Assembly: GCF_000626675.1 (NCBI RefSeq)
Contig: NZ_CP006842.1
Coordinates: forward strand, 1,116,001 to 1,180,000
Source: Corynebacterium glyciniphilum AJ 3170
Lineage (GTDB): Bacteria; Actinomycetota; Actinomycetes; Mycobacteriales; Mycobacteriaceae
Direction: 5' to 3'
DNA length: 64,000 nt
Shown here piece by piece: positions 36,103 through 43,918 of this stretch. Each line of letters begins with the position of its first letter. Position 1 is the first letter of the stretch. A program made the position numbers and the translations under genes. The notes beneath the pieces are model-generated. The model was not told the origin of the DNA. It saw only the letters and a program-made list of their open reading frames with translations, and did not search any database.

Positions 36103-36890
36103 TGCCCACCTCCTGCGAGTTCACGCAACAGGGCGGCGCGGGCCTCCGCGAAATCCGGATCAGCGAGGACGTCTTCCCGGGGGCGTCCAGCGCGACGGCT
36201 AAACCATCCCGGCCACGTCTGTCGCACCCGACCGTCGGCCAGGAGAATGACCCGGTGGGACAGCAGCAGAGCCTCGTCCACATCATGAGTCACCATGATC
36301 ATCGTGGTCGCTGCCTTGTGGATGTTGTCCGTGGCCGGTGCGCTGAGCACGGTATGGAGCCAGTCCTGGATGTCGGCGCGGGTGATTGCGTCCAGTGCAC
36401 CGAGCGGTTCGTCCGCGAGTAGGACGGGTTTCTCCGCGAGCAACGCCCGGGCCAGCGCGGCACGCTGTCGCATACCTCCGCTGAGTTGGTCGGGACGGCG
36501 ACGACCGTGGTGCTCCAACCCGCACCAGGCCAGCACTTCGGCGGCTCGGGCACGGGCCGCGCGTCGGCCTACGCCACGGTTGCGCAGTGGAACGGCAACA
36601 TTGTCACGGACGCTGAACCAGGGCAGTAGGCTGTCGCCCTGGGGCATCAGGGCACAGTGATCGAGCCGTGAGGAGTCGTCGGTGTGGTTGAGGACGGTCA
36701 CACTGCCCTGTGCTGGAGAGACGAGCCCACCGATGAGGTGCAGCAGTGTGGACTTGCCGCACCCGGAGCGGCCGATGACGGCGACGTGCTCGCCGGCGGT
36801 GACGGTGAGATGGACGTCCTGCAGGACGGCAGGAGAGTGCGGGTAGGCGACGTCGACACGGTCGACGGCCACCGCCGTGACGGGCGGCAT
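36099..36890 (-). CDS. Thiamine-precursor ABC ATPase (ThiZ-like)
   Basis: A 263-residue nitrate/taurine-class ATPase: Walker A GRSGCGKST (about 40–48), signature LSGGMRQRAALARALL, Walker B PVLLADEPLGALDAITR, switch MVTHDVDEALLLS. First gene of the importer operon. Its ATG lies 6 nt after GGAGG, and that ribosome site is inside the 3' end of a TPP riboswitch, so TPP should block translation of the operon. Assignment as ThiZ rests on the riboswitch and the neighbouring ThiY-like protein, since the ATPase class itself is not specific. Confidence 0.9.
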   Translation of the reverse strand: MPPVTAVAVDRVDVAYPHSPAVLQDVHLTVTAGEHVAVIGRSGCGKSTLLHLIGGLVSPAQGSVTVLNHTDDSSRLDHCALMPQGDSLLPWFSVRDNVAVPLRNRGVGRRAARARAAEVLAWCGLEHHGRRRPDQLSGGMRQRAALARALLAEKPVLLADEPLGALDAITRADIQDWLHTVLSAPATDNIHKAATTMIMVTHDVDEALLLSHRVILLADGRVRQTWPGWFSRRAGRPREDVLADPDFAEARAALLRELAGGGQ

Positions 36891-36892
36891 AG

Positions 36893-36990
36893 GACATTCC
36901 TCCGCTCATGTGAATGAGGTCAGGTTCAGCGGGTGTGATCTCAGCCCCGGCGCAGCGCAGTTGCTGCGTGGCGGGACACCCCGTGTCTGT
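36893..36990 (-). promoter_or_regulatory. TPP riboswitch controlling the thiamine-precursor importer
   Basis: Read on the minus strand the aptamer blocks are ACACGGGGTG, then an extra stem (CGCAGCAACTGCG), GGGGCTGAGATC, CTGAACCTGACC, and a variant P4 (CCTCAT/ATGAG) ending GCGGAGGAATG. The last block contains the ribosome site of the ThiZ-like gene. It is the second TPP riboswitch in the window and its P4/P5 half diverges more from consensus than the thiC copy. Confidence 0.9.
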
Positions 36991-37133
36991 GGGTGGTCAG
37001 GTATTCAGTTGGTTACGTACTGCCTGGAGACATCATAGGGGACCGGCGCGCGTTTCGGGAGCTTCCAGCGTCTCCGGTGGCGGACGAGCTGACATAGCAC
37101 GTCTCGCGGGAAAAGGTGTTTATGGGGGAGGCA

Positions 37134-37221
37134 CACATTCTAATGTGGTGCGCGACACTTTCCGGTGCGGTCCACACTAACCGGTTTATAGTCCACAGGT
37201 GATGGTCGAATACCGACCATC
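37134..37221 (+). promoter_or_regulatory. Promoter, operators and 5' stem-loop of the 58-residue protein gene
   Basis: Between the riboswitch and the small gene (36991–37258) no gene is seen, but several signals are: an inverted repeat CACATT-CT-AATGTG (37134–37147), the palindrome-like TAACCGGTT (37178–37186), a -10-like TATAGT (37187–37192), and a stem-loop with arms GATGGTCG and CGACCATC around a 5-nt loop (37201–37221). A start site near 37199 would put the stem-loop at the very 5' end of the message, where it could stabilise an abundant mRNA. Confidence 0.55.
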
Positions 37222-37258
37222 AAGACCCGTTCTTTTGACCTCACTCAAGGAGAAATAC

Positions 37259-37435
37259 ATGTTCGACGCGCTCACTGAACTCGCAAAGTCTATCGCAGGT
37301 ATCGTCACCTCTGCCATTGAGGGCGACTGGGCAGGTCTCGCCACCAACATTGTGGGCACTGTCCGCGATTCGATTGGTGTCGGTTCCTCTGCTCTGGAGG
37401 CAGGTTCCTCGGTTATTGAGGCCTCCGCGGAGTAG
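37259..37435 (+). CDS. 58-residue helical protein, PorH/PorA-like porin candidate
   Basis: A 58-residue protein with a strong AAGGAG ribosome site 6 nt before its ATG. It has no signal peptide. One long amphipathic helix is likely (FDALTELAKSIAGIVTSAI, then GLATNIVGTVRDSIGVG), rich in Ala, Ser, Gly, Ile and Val, with an acidic C-terminus. Corynebacterial cell-wall channel proteins PorA and PorH are likewise 40–60 residues, helical, acidic and lack a signal peptide, and are fixed by mycolates. I see no sequence identity that would settle this. A membrane-active peptide or a toxin are alternatives. The strong ribosome site and 5' stem-loop suggest high expression. Confidence 0.65.
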   Translation: MFDALTELAKSIAGIVTSAIEGDWAGLATNIVGTVRDSIGVGSSALEAGSSVIEASAE

Positions 37436-37493
37436 CACAGTTCCGGAAGATATGCGGTTGACTGCTGGCCGGTCACGCGAGCACGGGAAAGGT

Positions 37494-37503
37494 TAACCGG
37501 TTA
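37494..37503. promoter_or_regulatory. TAACCGGTTA palindrome upstream of the arginase-family gene
   Basis: A perfect 10-bp palindrome, 65 nt before the arginase-family ATG. Its 9-bp core TAACCGGTT also occurs at 37178–37186 in the promoter of the small helical protein, so one regulator may control both transcripts. Confidence 0.45.
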
Positions 37504-37568
37504 TCTGGCAGAATGCGCACAACTCGTGTCTGTCACTCCGTCCCTGACGGCTGGTAGCATTTCCCCTG

Positions 37569-38492
37569 ATGAACATCGAGCTGATTGGTGTGCCCTTTGA
37601 CGGCTACGGTCGGACTGGACATCAGGATTGCGCTGCCGCAGTGCTTCGCGAGACCGGGCTGGTTGAAGCCCTGCGTCCCCATGATCTCTGTGACCGTGGG
37701 GATCTTCAACTGCCCTCGGGGGAGTCTGTCCGAGGAGCGCAGACAAACTTACTGAATGAGCCTGCCCTCATAGAGATGACTGAGCAGTTGAACACGAGGG
37801 TGGCCGAGACGCTCAGTGCCCACAGGTTTCCTGTCGTTGTCGGGGGTGACTGTTCGCTGCTGCTCGGGGTGGTTACCGGGGTGCGCGACGCTCTTGGGCG
37901 CATCGGTCTGTTGTTTATCGACGGGCACGAGGACACCATGCCGTTGGATGTCGTTGAGGATGGGGAAGCCGCCAACTGTGAGATCGGTTTATTGCTCGGA
38001 CTAACTGGGCGTCAGCTAGCGGGCCCACTCGCTGGAAAACTCCCGGCATTGGATCGACACCGTCTGGCGATGATAGGTCAGCGTGACGCGGAATGGCGCC
38101 GACGGTTCAATGTCGGCAGCCTCGCAGATGCGGGAGTGTGGTCGAGGGACCTCGATCAGATGCACAGTTGCCCGGAGACCTCGGGTCGGGTTGCGGCGGA
38201 ACACTTGCGTCAACATGCCGACGGTTGGTGGCTACATGTGGATCTGGATGTGCTGGATCCAGTGGTGTTCTCCGCCCAAGGCCTGCCTGATTACCCAGAT
38301 GAACCTGGTGGACTTGATATGGCACAGCTGGAGGCCGTTGTCGGCGGTGCTGTTCGTGCCGGAGGCTGTGTGGGGATGAGCGTGACGATCTATGACCCTG
38401 CACAGGATCCAGATCGGTCAGGTGCCACGGCAGTTATCGGGCTGATCGGCGACATCCTGCGAGAATGTGCGCACGATTCACATGACTTCTAA
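37569..38492 (+). CDS. Arginase/agmatinase-family protein with His-to-Cys metal-site change
   Basis: A 307-residue ureohydrolase-fold protein. Manganese-site motifs are at 92–95 (GGDC), 118–122 (DGHED) and 225–230 (DLDVLD). In arginase, agmatinase and formiminoglutamase the first is GGDH, whose His binds MnA; here it is C95. The other ligands (D118, H120, D122, D225, D227) are kept. Such GGDC proteins form their own group and their activity is uncertain. Coding sequence is visibly less GC-rich than neighbours. It is followed 12 nt later by the HAD gene, perhaps as an operon. Confidence 0.8.
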   Translation: MNIELIGVPFDGYGRTGHQDCAAAVLRETGLVEALRPHDLCDRGDLQLPSGESVRGAQTNLLNEPALIEMTEQLNTRVAETLSAHRFPVVVGGDCSLLLGVVTGVRDALGRIGLLFIDGHEDTMPLDVVEDGEAANCEIGLLLGLTGRQLAGPLAGKLPALDRHRLAMIGQRDAEWRRRFNVGSLADAGVWSRDLDQMHSCPETSGRVAAEHLRQHADGWWLHVDLDVLDPVVFSAQGLPDYPDEPGGLDMAQLEAVVGGAVRAGGCVGMSVTIYDPAQDPDRSGATAVIGLIGDILRECAHDSHDF

Positions 38493-38504
38493 GGAAGGTA
38501 GTTG

Positions 38505-39134
38505 ATGATAATGAACCCCCGTGACCTTCGATGTGAGGCTGTTGTTTTTGATCTCGGAAACGTTCTCATCGGCTGGGACCCTTATCTCCCCTTCTGTGAT
38601 GACATGAGCAGAGCTGAATGGCAGGAGCTCTCCTACAGCGCAGACTTCAGTGCGCTGAACATCATGGCGGACAAAGGTTCTCCGCTGGATGAGGTAATTT
38701 CCCAAGCGTACGAGAGGGGGTCCCGGTACGGTGAATTCATCGAGCGTTACTATGATCGCTTCGACCGGTCGCTGACGGGGCCCGTTCCTGGAACGGCGGA
38801 GGTCGTCGACGACCTTGAGGCCACAGGTGTGAGACTGCTTGGGCTGACTAACTGGTCGGCTGAAACCATACATCACGCGCCTCGTCACGCTCCTTCCATC
38901 CGCAAGCTGGAAGGCCTTGTTGTCTCCGGTCAAGAAGGAGTAGCTAAACCTGATCCGGTGGTTTTCCGACGTCTGATCCAGCGCTACGGCATTGACCCTG
39001 TCACGTCCGTATTTATCGATGATTCAGTGCATAACGTCGAAACTGCGAATGAACTCGGTTTCACCGCGATCCAGTTCGTTGATGCGGAGCGCTTAAGGGA
39101 TGTGCTTGCCCATCGTGGAATCCTGAGTGCCTGA
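38505..39134 (+). CDS. HAD-family phosphatase (YihX-like)
   Basis: A 209-residue HAD IA hydrolase: motif I VFDLGNVLIGWDP (nucleophile Asp; GNVLI type as in YihX/epoxide-hydrolase-N group), GLTNWSAE as motif II, Lys in EGVAKPDPVVFRRLIQRYG, motif IV FIDDSVHNVETANELGF. YihX hydrolyses glucose-1-phosphate; the substrate here is unknown. AAGGAAGG stands before the ATG at 38505; TTG 38502 and ATG 38511 are alternatives. Same A/T-richer segment as the arginase-family gene. Converges on the antiporter gene. Confidence 0.86.
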   Translation: MIMNPRDLRCEAVVFDLGNVLIGWDPYLPFCDDMSRAEWQELSYSADFSALNIMADKGSPLDEVISQAYERGSRYGEFIERYYDRFDRSLTGPVPGTAEVVDDLEATGVRLLGLTNWSAETIHHAPRHAPSIRKLEGLVVSGQEGVAKPDPVVFRRLIQRYGIDPVTSVFIDDSVHNVETANELGFTAIQFVDAERLRDVLAHRGILSA

Positions 39135-39158
39135 AACTGACATCGTTGCGGGCCCGGA

Positions 39159-40334
39159 TCAGGCGAATATAGACAACCCGTACACAAAAAAGACCATCAA
39201 GTGCGCCGCGCCGTGGAGAGCCGTCACCCGACGTCCGGTGAACGTCGCTACCGACAGCATCAGAGTGACCGCCAGGAGAACCAGATTGGTCGGCGACTCG
39301 AAGAGCTCGACCCGCTGGCCGGTCAGCATGCCGATGGTCAGGACGGCTGGGATCGTCAGCCCCACCGTCGAGACCAGCGCCCCGTGGCAGAGATTGCTGA
39401 CCCGCTGGATTTCGCCCTGATGGGCCGCCCGGATGGTCGTGATCGTCTCCGGCAGGAAGACGACCATCGCGATGAGCACACCGGAGAGCGCGACCGGCAC
39501 GCCGGCGCGGGCCAGTCCGTCGTCCAGCAGGGTGGCCATGTCGTGAGACAGCAGGACGATGGGGAGCACGGTCAGGAGCAGGATCACCGAGCGCGCCATG
39601 ACCTCCGGGCGGTGTTCGGCGAGAATGTCACGGACGCTGGTGCGCGGTGTCGTCTCGGCGTTCTCGTCGGCGGGGTGAGCGGGCTGTTGGCCGACTTCCT
39701 GGAAATCGCCGCGCTGCGCCCCCATCTGTCGGTAGAGGAAGAAGACGTAGAGCGCCACCGTGAAGACGATGATCGGGATCTCCTGGCCCACGGTATAGGT
39801 GCCATCTGATCCAATCAGGCCGGGCATGACGAAGGCCATCGTCGCCAGGACCACCAGTACGGAGAGATAGGCTGAGGTGCCCGTGCGGTTGGGGAGCATG
39901 CCCCCGTGGCGGTGACCACCGACGATCAGTGCCACTCCGATGACCAGGTTGAGGATGATCATGGACACGGCCATGACGGAGTCACGGGCGATGGTGGTGT
40001 GGTCACCCGGACCGAGCATCACCGCAGAGATCAGGATGACCTCGATGACCACGATCGAGAGGGTGAGTATCAGGGTGCCGTAGGGATCACCGAGTCGGTG
40101 AGCCAACCGCTCTGCCTGGGCGACGACGCCGAACGCACAGATGACGATGACGGCGATGATTCCCACGAGAACGGCGGTCAGCGCCGATGTCGACAGAGTG
40201 CTCTGGAGCCACGGCCGGGCCAGGAGGGTGGTGAGAAAGGTTCCCCAACCAAGGACCAGACGGAAGATGACGGCGGAGGAGAAAGCGCCGCGCAGGGAAC
40301 TACGGTGCCCTGCGCGATCGGATGCACTGGTCAT
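39159..40334 (-). CDS. Calcium/proton antiporter (ChaA/CaCA family)
   Basis: A 391-residue cation exchanger with about 11 membrane helices in two halves. Conserved α-repeats are GDPYGTLILTLSIVVIEVILISAVML and FLPETITTIRAAHQGEIQRVSNLCHGALVSTVGLTIPAV, with the ion-binding acidic residues. A charged cytoplasmic loop (about 200–240) separates them. ChaA expels Ca2+ (or Na+/K+) in exchange for protons. The ATG at 40334 was chosen because it starts a normal ChaA N-terminus; the frame is open further upstream without similarity. Confidence 0.9.
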   Translation of the reverse strand: MTSASDRAGHRSSLRGAFSSAVIFRLVLGWGTFLTTLLARPWLQSTLSTSALTAVLVGIIAVIVICAFGVVAQAERLAHRLGDPYGTLILTLSIVVIEVILISAVMLGPGDHTTIARDSVMAVSMIILNLVIGVALIVGGHRHGGMLPNRTGTSAYLSVLVVLATMAFVMPGLIGSDGTYTVGQEIPIIVFTVALYVFFLYRQMGAQRGDFQEVGQQPAHPADENAETTPRTSVRDILAEHRPEVMARSVILLLTVLPIVLLSHDMATLLDDGLARAGVPVALSGVLIAMVVFLPETITTIRAAHQGEIQRVSNLCHGALVSTVGLTIPAVLTIGMLTGQRVELFESPTNLVLLAVTLMLSVATFTGRRVTALHGAAHLMVFFVYGLSIFA

Positions 40335-40443
40335 AGCTGTGTACCCGGGGTTTCTGCGGGGTCGTCCCTGCTCAGGGTGTAACCGGCCGGGTCGTCCCGG
40401 CGAGTGTTGTGACCAGACCATGTTAACACCGTATTTCGGAGAC

Positions 40444-41754
40444 TCAGAACGGCAGGAACACCAGGAGCCACGCCAGCAACGGTCCGATGACCACAACCAC
40501 CCCGGAGTAGATGAGCATCTGGCGGAAGAACTGGTCGCGGTGCGCGGCGTCGACGTTGGCCAGGACCATTGCGCCGTTGGTGGAGAACGGTGAGACGTCC
40601 ACGACCGTGGCCGCGATGGCGATCGCCGCGGCTGTCCCTGCGATAGGTAAGTCGCCGCTGACCAGGAACGGTGCTGCCATCGTGATCGCGATACCGATCG
40701 TCGCTATGGACGACGCGAGCGCTGAGACGATCCCGGAGAGGTAACACAGCAGGAGCAGACCGATCAGCGGAGCTCCGAGGGAGGAGACCGCGTCGGAGAT
40801 CACGTCAACCGTGCCTGCGGCCTCCAGAACCTCGATGTAGGTGATCATGCCGCCGACCAGCACGATCGTCGACCACGAGACAGTGGACAGCGCCGTGTGG
40901 GAGGCGGTCGGCTTCAGGATGGCCAGACAGCCGCCGATGATCAGTGAGACAACACCGATATTCAGGCCGAAGATACCGGCGCCTATCACGAGTGCCGCGA
41001 GTCCGACCATCGTGGCGATCTGGTATGAGCTGATCCGGGTGCGTGTGGTGGTGGCTCCGGGCTCCGCGGGGAGTCCGGCCGACTCGTCGGCGTCGACGAG
41101 ATCCTGGTCGGCCCGCGCGAGGGCGCCGAAGAGGTGACGTCCACCGAGGAAGACGTAGACGATGATCCCCATCAGCACGTTGAAACCCAGTGCCATGAGG
41201 AAGAGTGTCCACTGGTGGTTGCCGAGGTCATTGTTGCGCAGGAAATCGTTGACGTAGATCCCGTACACACTCAGCGGAGAGAGTAGTCCCGCCATGCCCC
41301 CGTGGACGACCATCATGCCCATCATGAGCTGGTTGATGCGGTATCGGCGGGCGAAGGGAATGGCCAGTGGAGAGATGACCCCGATGGCGAAGATTGCACC
41401 GATGGACATGAACGCCCCGGTCAGGGCGAAGAAGATCCAGGGCATCACTGCGCGGTTTCCGCGCACTGCTTTCATCGCCCAGTCGAGGATGATGTCGATG
41501 GTGCCGTTCTGCTGGGCGAAGCCGAACAAATAGGTCAGTCCCATGAGAGCGATCATCAGGTCGACGGGGAACCCCGCGAAGACCTGATCGAAGACGCCGT
41601 CGGCGCCGCCACCGGCATCATCGCCGAAGCCGGGGACAACAAGACCTACGATGAATGCCCCGATAAGTCCTAGAATGCCGAGGTTGACATTACGTAATGT
41701 GCCGATGAGGAAGATCAGCACCAGGACAGTGATCGTCAGGACGTGCGGGCTCAC
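40444..41754 (-). CDS. SLC13/MatC-type organic anion transporter
   Basis: A 436-residue membrane protein with about 11–12 helices, of the SLC13/MatC dicarboxylate-carrier type. Recognisable text: LGLIGAFIVGLVVPGF, a long membrane hairpin around TGAFMSIGAIFAIGVISPLAIPFARRY, VHGGMAGLLSPLSVYGIYVN, and near the end SALASSIATIGIAITMAAPFLV and VVDVSPFSTNGAMVLAN. The GTG at 41754 follows AGGAG by 5 nt. It likely carries C4-dicarboxylates or malonate-like acids with Na+ or H+, but the substrate is not proven. The 203-nt gap upstream shows nothing clear. Confidence 0.82.
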   Translation of the reverse strand: MSPHVLTITVLVLIFLIGTLRNVNLGILGLIGAFIVGLVVPGFGDDAGGGADGVFDQVFAGFPVDLMIALMGLTYLFGFAQQNGTIDIILDWAMKAVRGNRAVMPWIFFALTGAFMSIGAIFAIGVISPLAIPFARRYRINQLMMGMMVVHGGMAGLLSPLSVYGIYVNDFLRNNDLGNHQWTLFLMALGFNVLMGIIVYVFLGGRHLFGALARADQDLVDADESAGLPAEPGATTTRTRISSYQIATMVGLAALVIGAGIFGLNIGVVSLIIGGCLAILKPTASHTALSTVSWSTIVLVGGMITYIEVLEAAGTVDVISDAVSSLGAPLIGLLLLCYLSGIVSALASSIATIGIAITMAAPFLVSGDLPIAGTAAAIAIAATVVDVSPFSTNGAMVLANVDAAHRDQFFRQMLIYSGVVVVIGPLLAWLLVFLPF

Positions 41755-41957
41755 AGTACTCCTAGCGGGAAACAAGTTCGCTGCCGGTGCCAGTACGGGA
41801 CGGCTACCGCATGGGGTGGGCGGTGACCCGTCACCGCGCCTGGGAGCGGCGGGGACTCGACGCGACATGCCGTGGTGAGGCGTGCGACCGGAGTGATGGT
41901 ACTCCGGTGTGGAAACGTCACTGTCACAGGGATATAGAGGAGAGCACGACCGGAGGT

Positions 41958-42815
41958 TCAGGTCGTCATATTGATCAAGGGCAGGACGACTGCGGCGATC
42001 GTCAGCCCGCTGATCTGCGTCAAGCTGAGGCGTTCCTTGAGCACAACCAAGGCAAGAACCACCGGGACCGCCGGATACAGGGCGATCGCAACCATCACCG
42101 GTGCCAGGTTCGCCTCGCGAGTCGCGTAGAGATAGCTGACCATGGCTAACGCAGCCAGGACTCCGACCGCCGTGGCTTTTACCGCCCTGCCACGCTCCCG
42201 GTAGATGAGAGCAACGGGGGCACGGTCTGCCTTGATCCATAAGATCATCCCCAGGGGAATCACACTGACCAGCTGACCCACCAGCATCGGTGCCGCCGGA
42301 TCAGGGCCACCGATACGGCTGAGGGAGAAGAGCTGTACGGCATATCCGAGACCGGCGACCAGACCGAAAGCGACAGCGGTTGCACCACCCGCTGACGGTT
42401 CATCGCATTTCTCTCGACGGGAAGGCCGACTCAGCATGATGGTCGCGGGGATCAACAGCATCCCCGCGGCAAGGAGGCCTGGCTCCACTGGTTCACCCAG
42501 GGCGACGATCGACAGGAGGAAAGGCACGGCCACGGAGACGATGCTTGTCACCGGGACAACGACGGTGATCCGGCAGTGCCGCATGCCTTCATAGAGAACG
42601 CCGACACCCCCACCGGCGCCGAGACCTGACACCACTGCCCAGAGCATGTCAGTACCGGGAGGCCAGCCTCCCGAGAGCGGTAGCGTCAGTACTAACCAGA
42701 CCACGAATAAGACAGCACCGCCGAGCTGAGAACAGATGGCCACCACCGCGGCCTGAGTCCGTCGTGCCAGCACACCATTGAAAAAATGTGATGTCCCGAA
42801 CATGACAGCTGCCAT
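41958..42815 (-). CDS. EamA/DMT-superfamily transporter
   Basis: A 285-residue transporter with ten membrane helices in two EamA repeats, typical of drug/metabolite exporters (MRHCRITVVVPVTSIVSVAVPFLLSIVALGEPVEP in repeat 1; EANLAPVMVAIALYPAVPVVLALVVLKERLSLTQISGLTIAAVVL in repeat 2). It likely exports an amino acid or metabolite. The ATG at 42815 is the first available; an upstream in-frame stop lies only about 10 codons ahead. It is divergent from a LysR regulator, its likely controller. Confidence 0.87.
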   Translation of the reverse strand: MAAVMFGTSHFFNGVLARRTQAAVVAICSQLGGAVLFVVWLVLTLPLSGGWPPGTDMLWAVVSGLGAGGGVGVLYEGMRHCRITVVVPVTSIVSVAVPFLLSIVALGEPVEPGLLAAGMLLIPATIMLSRPSRREKCDEPSAGGATAVAFGLVAGLGYAVQLFSLSRIGGPDPAAPMLVGQLVSVIPLGMILWIKADRAPVALIYRERGRAVKATAVGVLAALAMVSYLYATREANLAPVMVAIALYPAVPVVLALVVLKERLSLTQISGLTIAAVVLPLINMTT

Positions 42816-42908
42816 GACCCCCAGAGCCTCACCGATAAGACCTCACTCCTTCCCGGATCTCCCGGGTTTCACACTATGGTGGACTTTCTGTGCGGTCTAG
42901 TTCCTGTT

Positions 42909-42925
42909 AAGCAACGATATTGTTT
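42909..42925. promoter_or_regulatory. LysR-type operator candidate
   Basis: AAGCAA-N5-TTGTTT forms an imperfect inverted repeat of the LysR type in the 121-nt gap between the EamA gene and the LysR gene, 12 nt before the LysR start. It may serve both promoters. Confidence 0.5.
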
Positions 42926-42936
42926 ACTCTGGGTTC

Positions 42937-43845
42937 ATGCTTGATCGACGTATGGAGCTGTTGCGCGTTCTCGACCGGGTAGGAACTATCACCGGTGCCG
43001 CCGAGCTGCTTTACCGCAGTCCCTCCGGATATTCGCGACAACTGAGCAGCCTGGCCGACGAGCTGGGCGTTCAACTATTGGAGCAGCACGGTAGAGAAGT
43101 GCGGTTGACCGCCGCGGCGCGCAGATTGGTCTCCTATGCCGACGAGGTAAAGACATCATGGCTGCGGACGAGGGCCTCGCTAACTGAAGAATCAGACGGC
43201 GGTGGACGGCTGAGGATCGGAGCGATCCCCACCTCTCTGTCCAGGCTTGTGGTTCCTCTCCTCGGTGATTTGTCAGCAGCGCACCCGCTGCTGAGCATCC
43301 GGTTGTCAGAGGTTGATGCTCCAAGGTGCTTTGACCAGCTCATCGCCGACCAGCTCGATGCTTGCCTCGTTCCCGCCCGGGCCGGGGTTCCGCCGCAGAG
43401 TGACCGCAGATTCCACCAGAGATCAGTGATCGTTGAACCGATTGACGCGCTGGTCCCTCCGGAGCATCCCGCTGCCGGACGCCCCGGGATTTCACTCAAG
43501 ACACTGGCAGAGGACCGCTGGGTCCTGCCAGGTGATGAACGCTCAGGTCATGAGGAGATTCTCAGTGCCTGTCACGCCGCCGGGTTCACACCTCAAGTAC
43601 AGCACTATGCGCAGGACACGCAAGCGGTGTCGGATCTGGTTGCAGCCACTGGTGCTGTCAGTTTGACGTCGAGGTTCGCTACCTACCGCTCGCTCGCCGT
43701 CCGCGTTCCGTTGACCGGTAGTCCACAGCCAGGACGGCAGCTCCTGCTCTGTACCGCTGCGGGGGCGGAGAACACAGCCGCACTCGGCACGTTGGTGGAG
43801 CTCATCCGGCTTCGGACGCCCGTGACAGATCTTGGCGAGGATTGA
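42937..43845 (+). CDS. LysR-family transcriptional regulator
   Basis: A 302-residue LysR regulator. Winged HTH at 1–60 (MELLRVLDRVGTITGAAELLYRSPSGYSRQLSSLADELGVQLLEQHGREVRLT) given here in pieces: TGAAELL, SGYSRQLSSL and GVQLLE; then an effector domain from about 90 (GRLRIGAIPTSLSRLVVPLL, DACLVP). It likely activates the divergent EamA exporter in response to a small molecule, as LysR/DMT pairs often do. Effector unknown. Confidence 0.9.
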   Translation: MLDRRMELLRVLDRVGTITGAAELLYRSPSGYSRQLSSLADELGVQLLEQHGREVRLTAAARRLVSYADEVKTSWLRTRASLTEESDGGGRLRIGAIPTSLSRLVVPLLGDLSAAHPLLSIRLSEVDAPRCFDQLIADQLDACLVPARAGVPPQSDRRFHQRSVIVEPIDALVPPEHPAAGRPGISLKTLAEDRWVLPGDERSGHEEILSACHAAGFTPQVQHYAQDTQAVSDLVAATGAVSLTSRFATYRSLAVRVPLTGSPQPGRQLLLCTAAGAENTAALGTLVELIRLRTPVTDLGED

Positions 43846-43918
43846 AGAGCACCACCCACGAGGGCACTTATCACCATTCAATTCCGCCGGGGTCGGTAGC
43901 TCTGTACGCTGCTGTTTC

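Noticed and set aside
37186..37476. 96-codon minus-strand open frame over the 58-residue gene
   Set aside because: No ribosome site and no plausible product; the plus-strand small gene has a strong Shine-Dalgarno and promoter-like features.
41755..41957. Possible small gene or RNA in the 203-nt gap between the SLC13-like and EamA genes
   Set aside because: Only weak open frames with no ribosome site and no clear hairpin-plus-T-run were seen.
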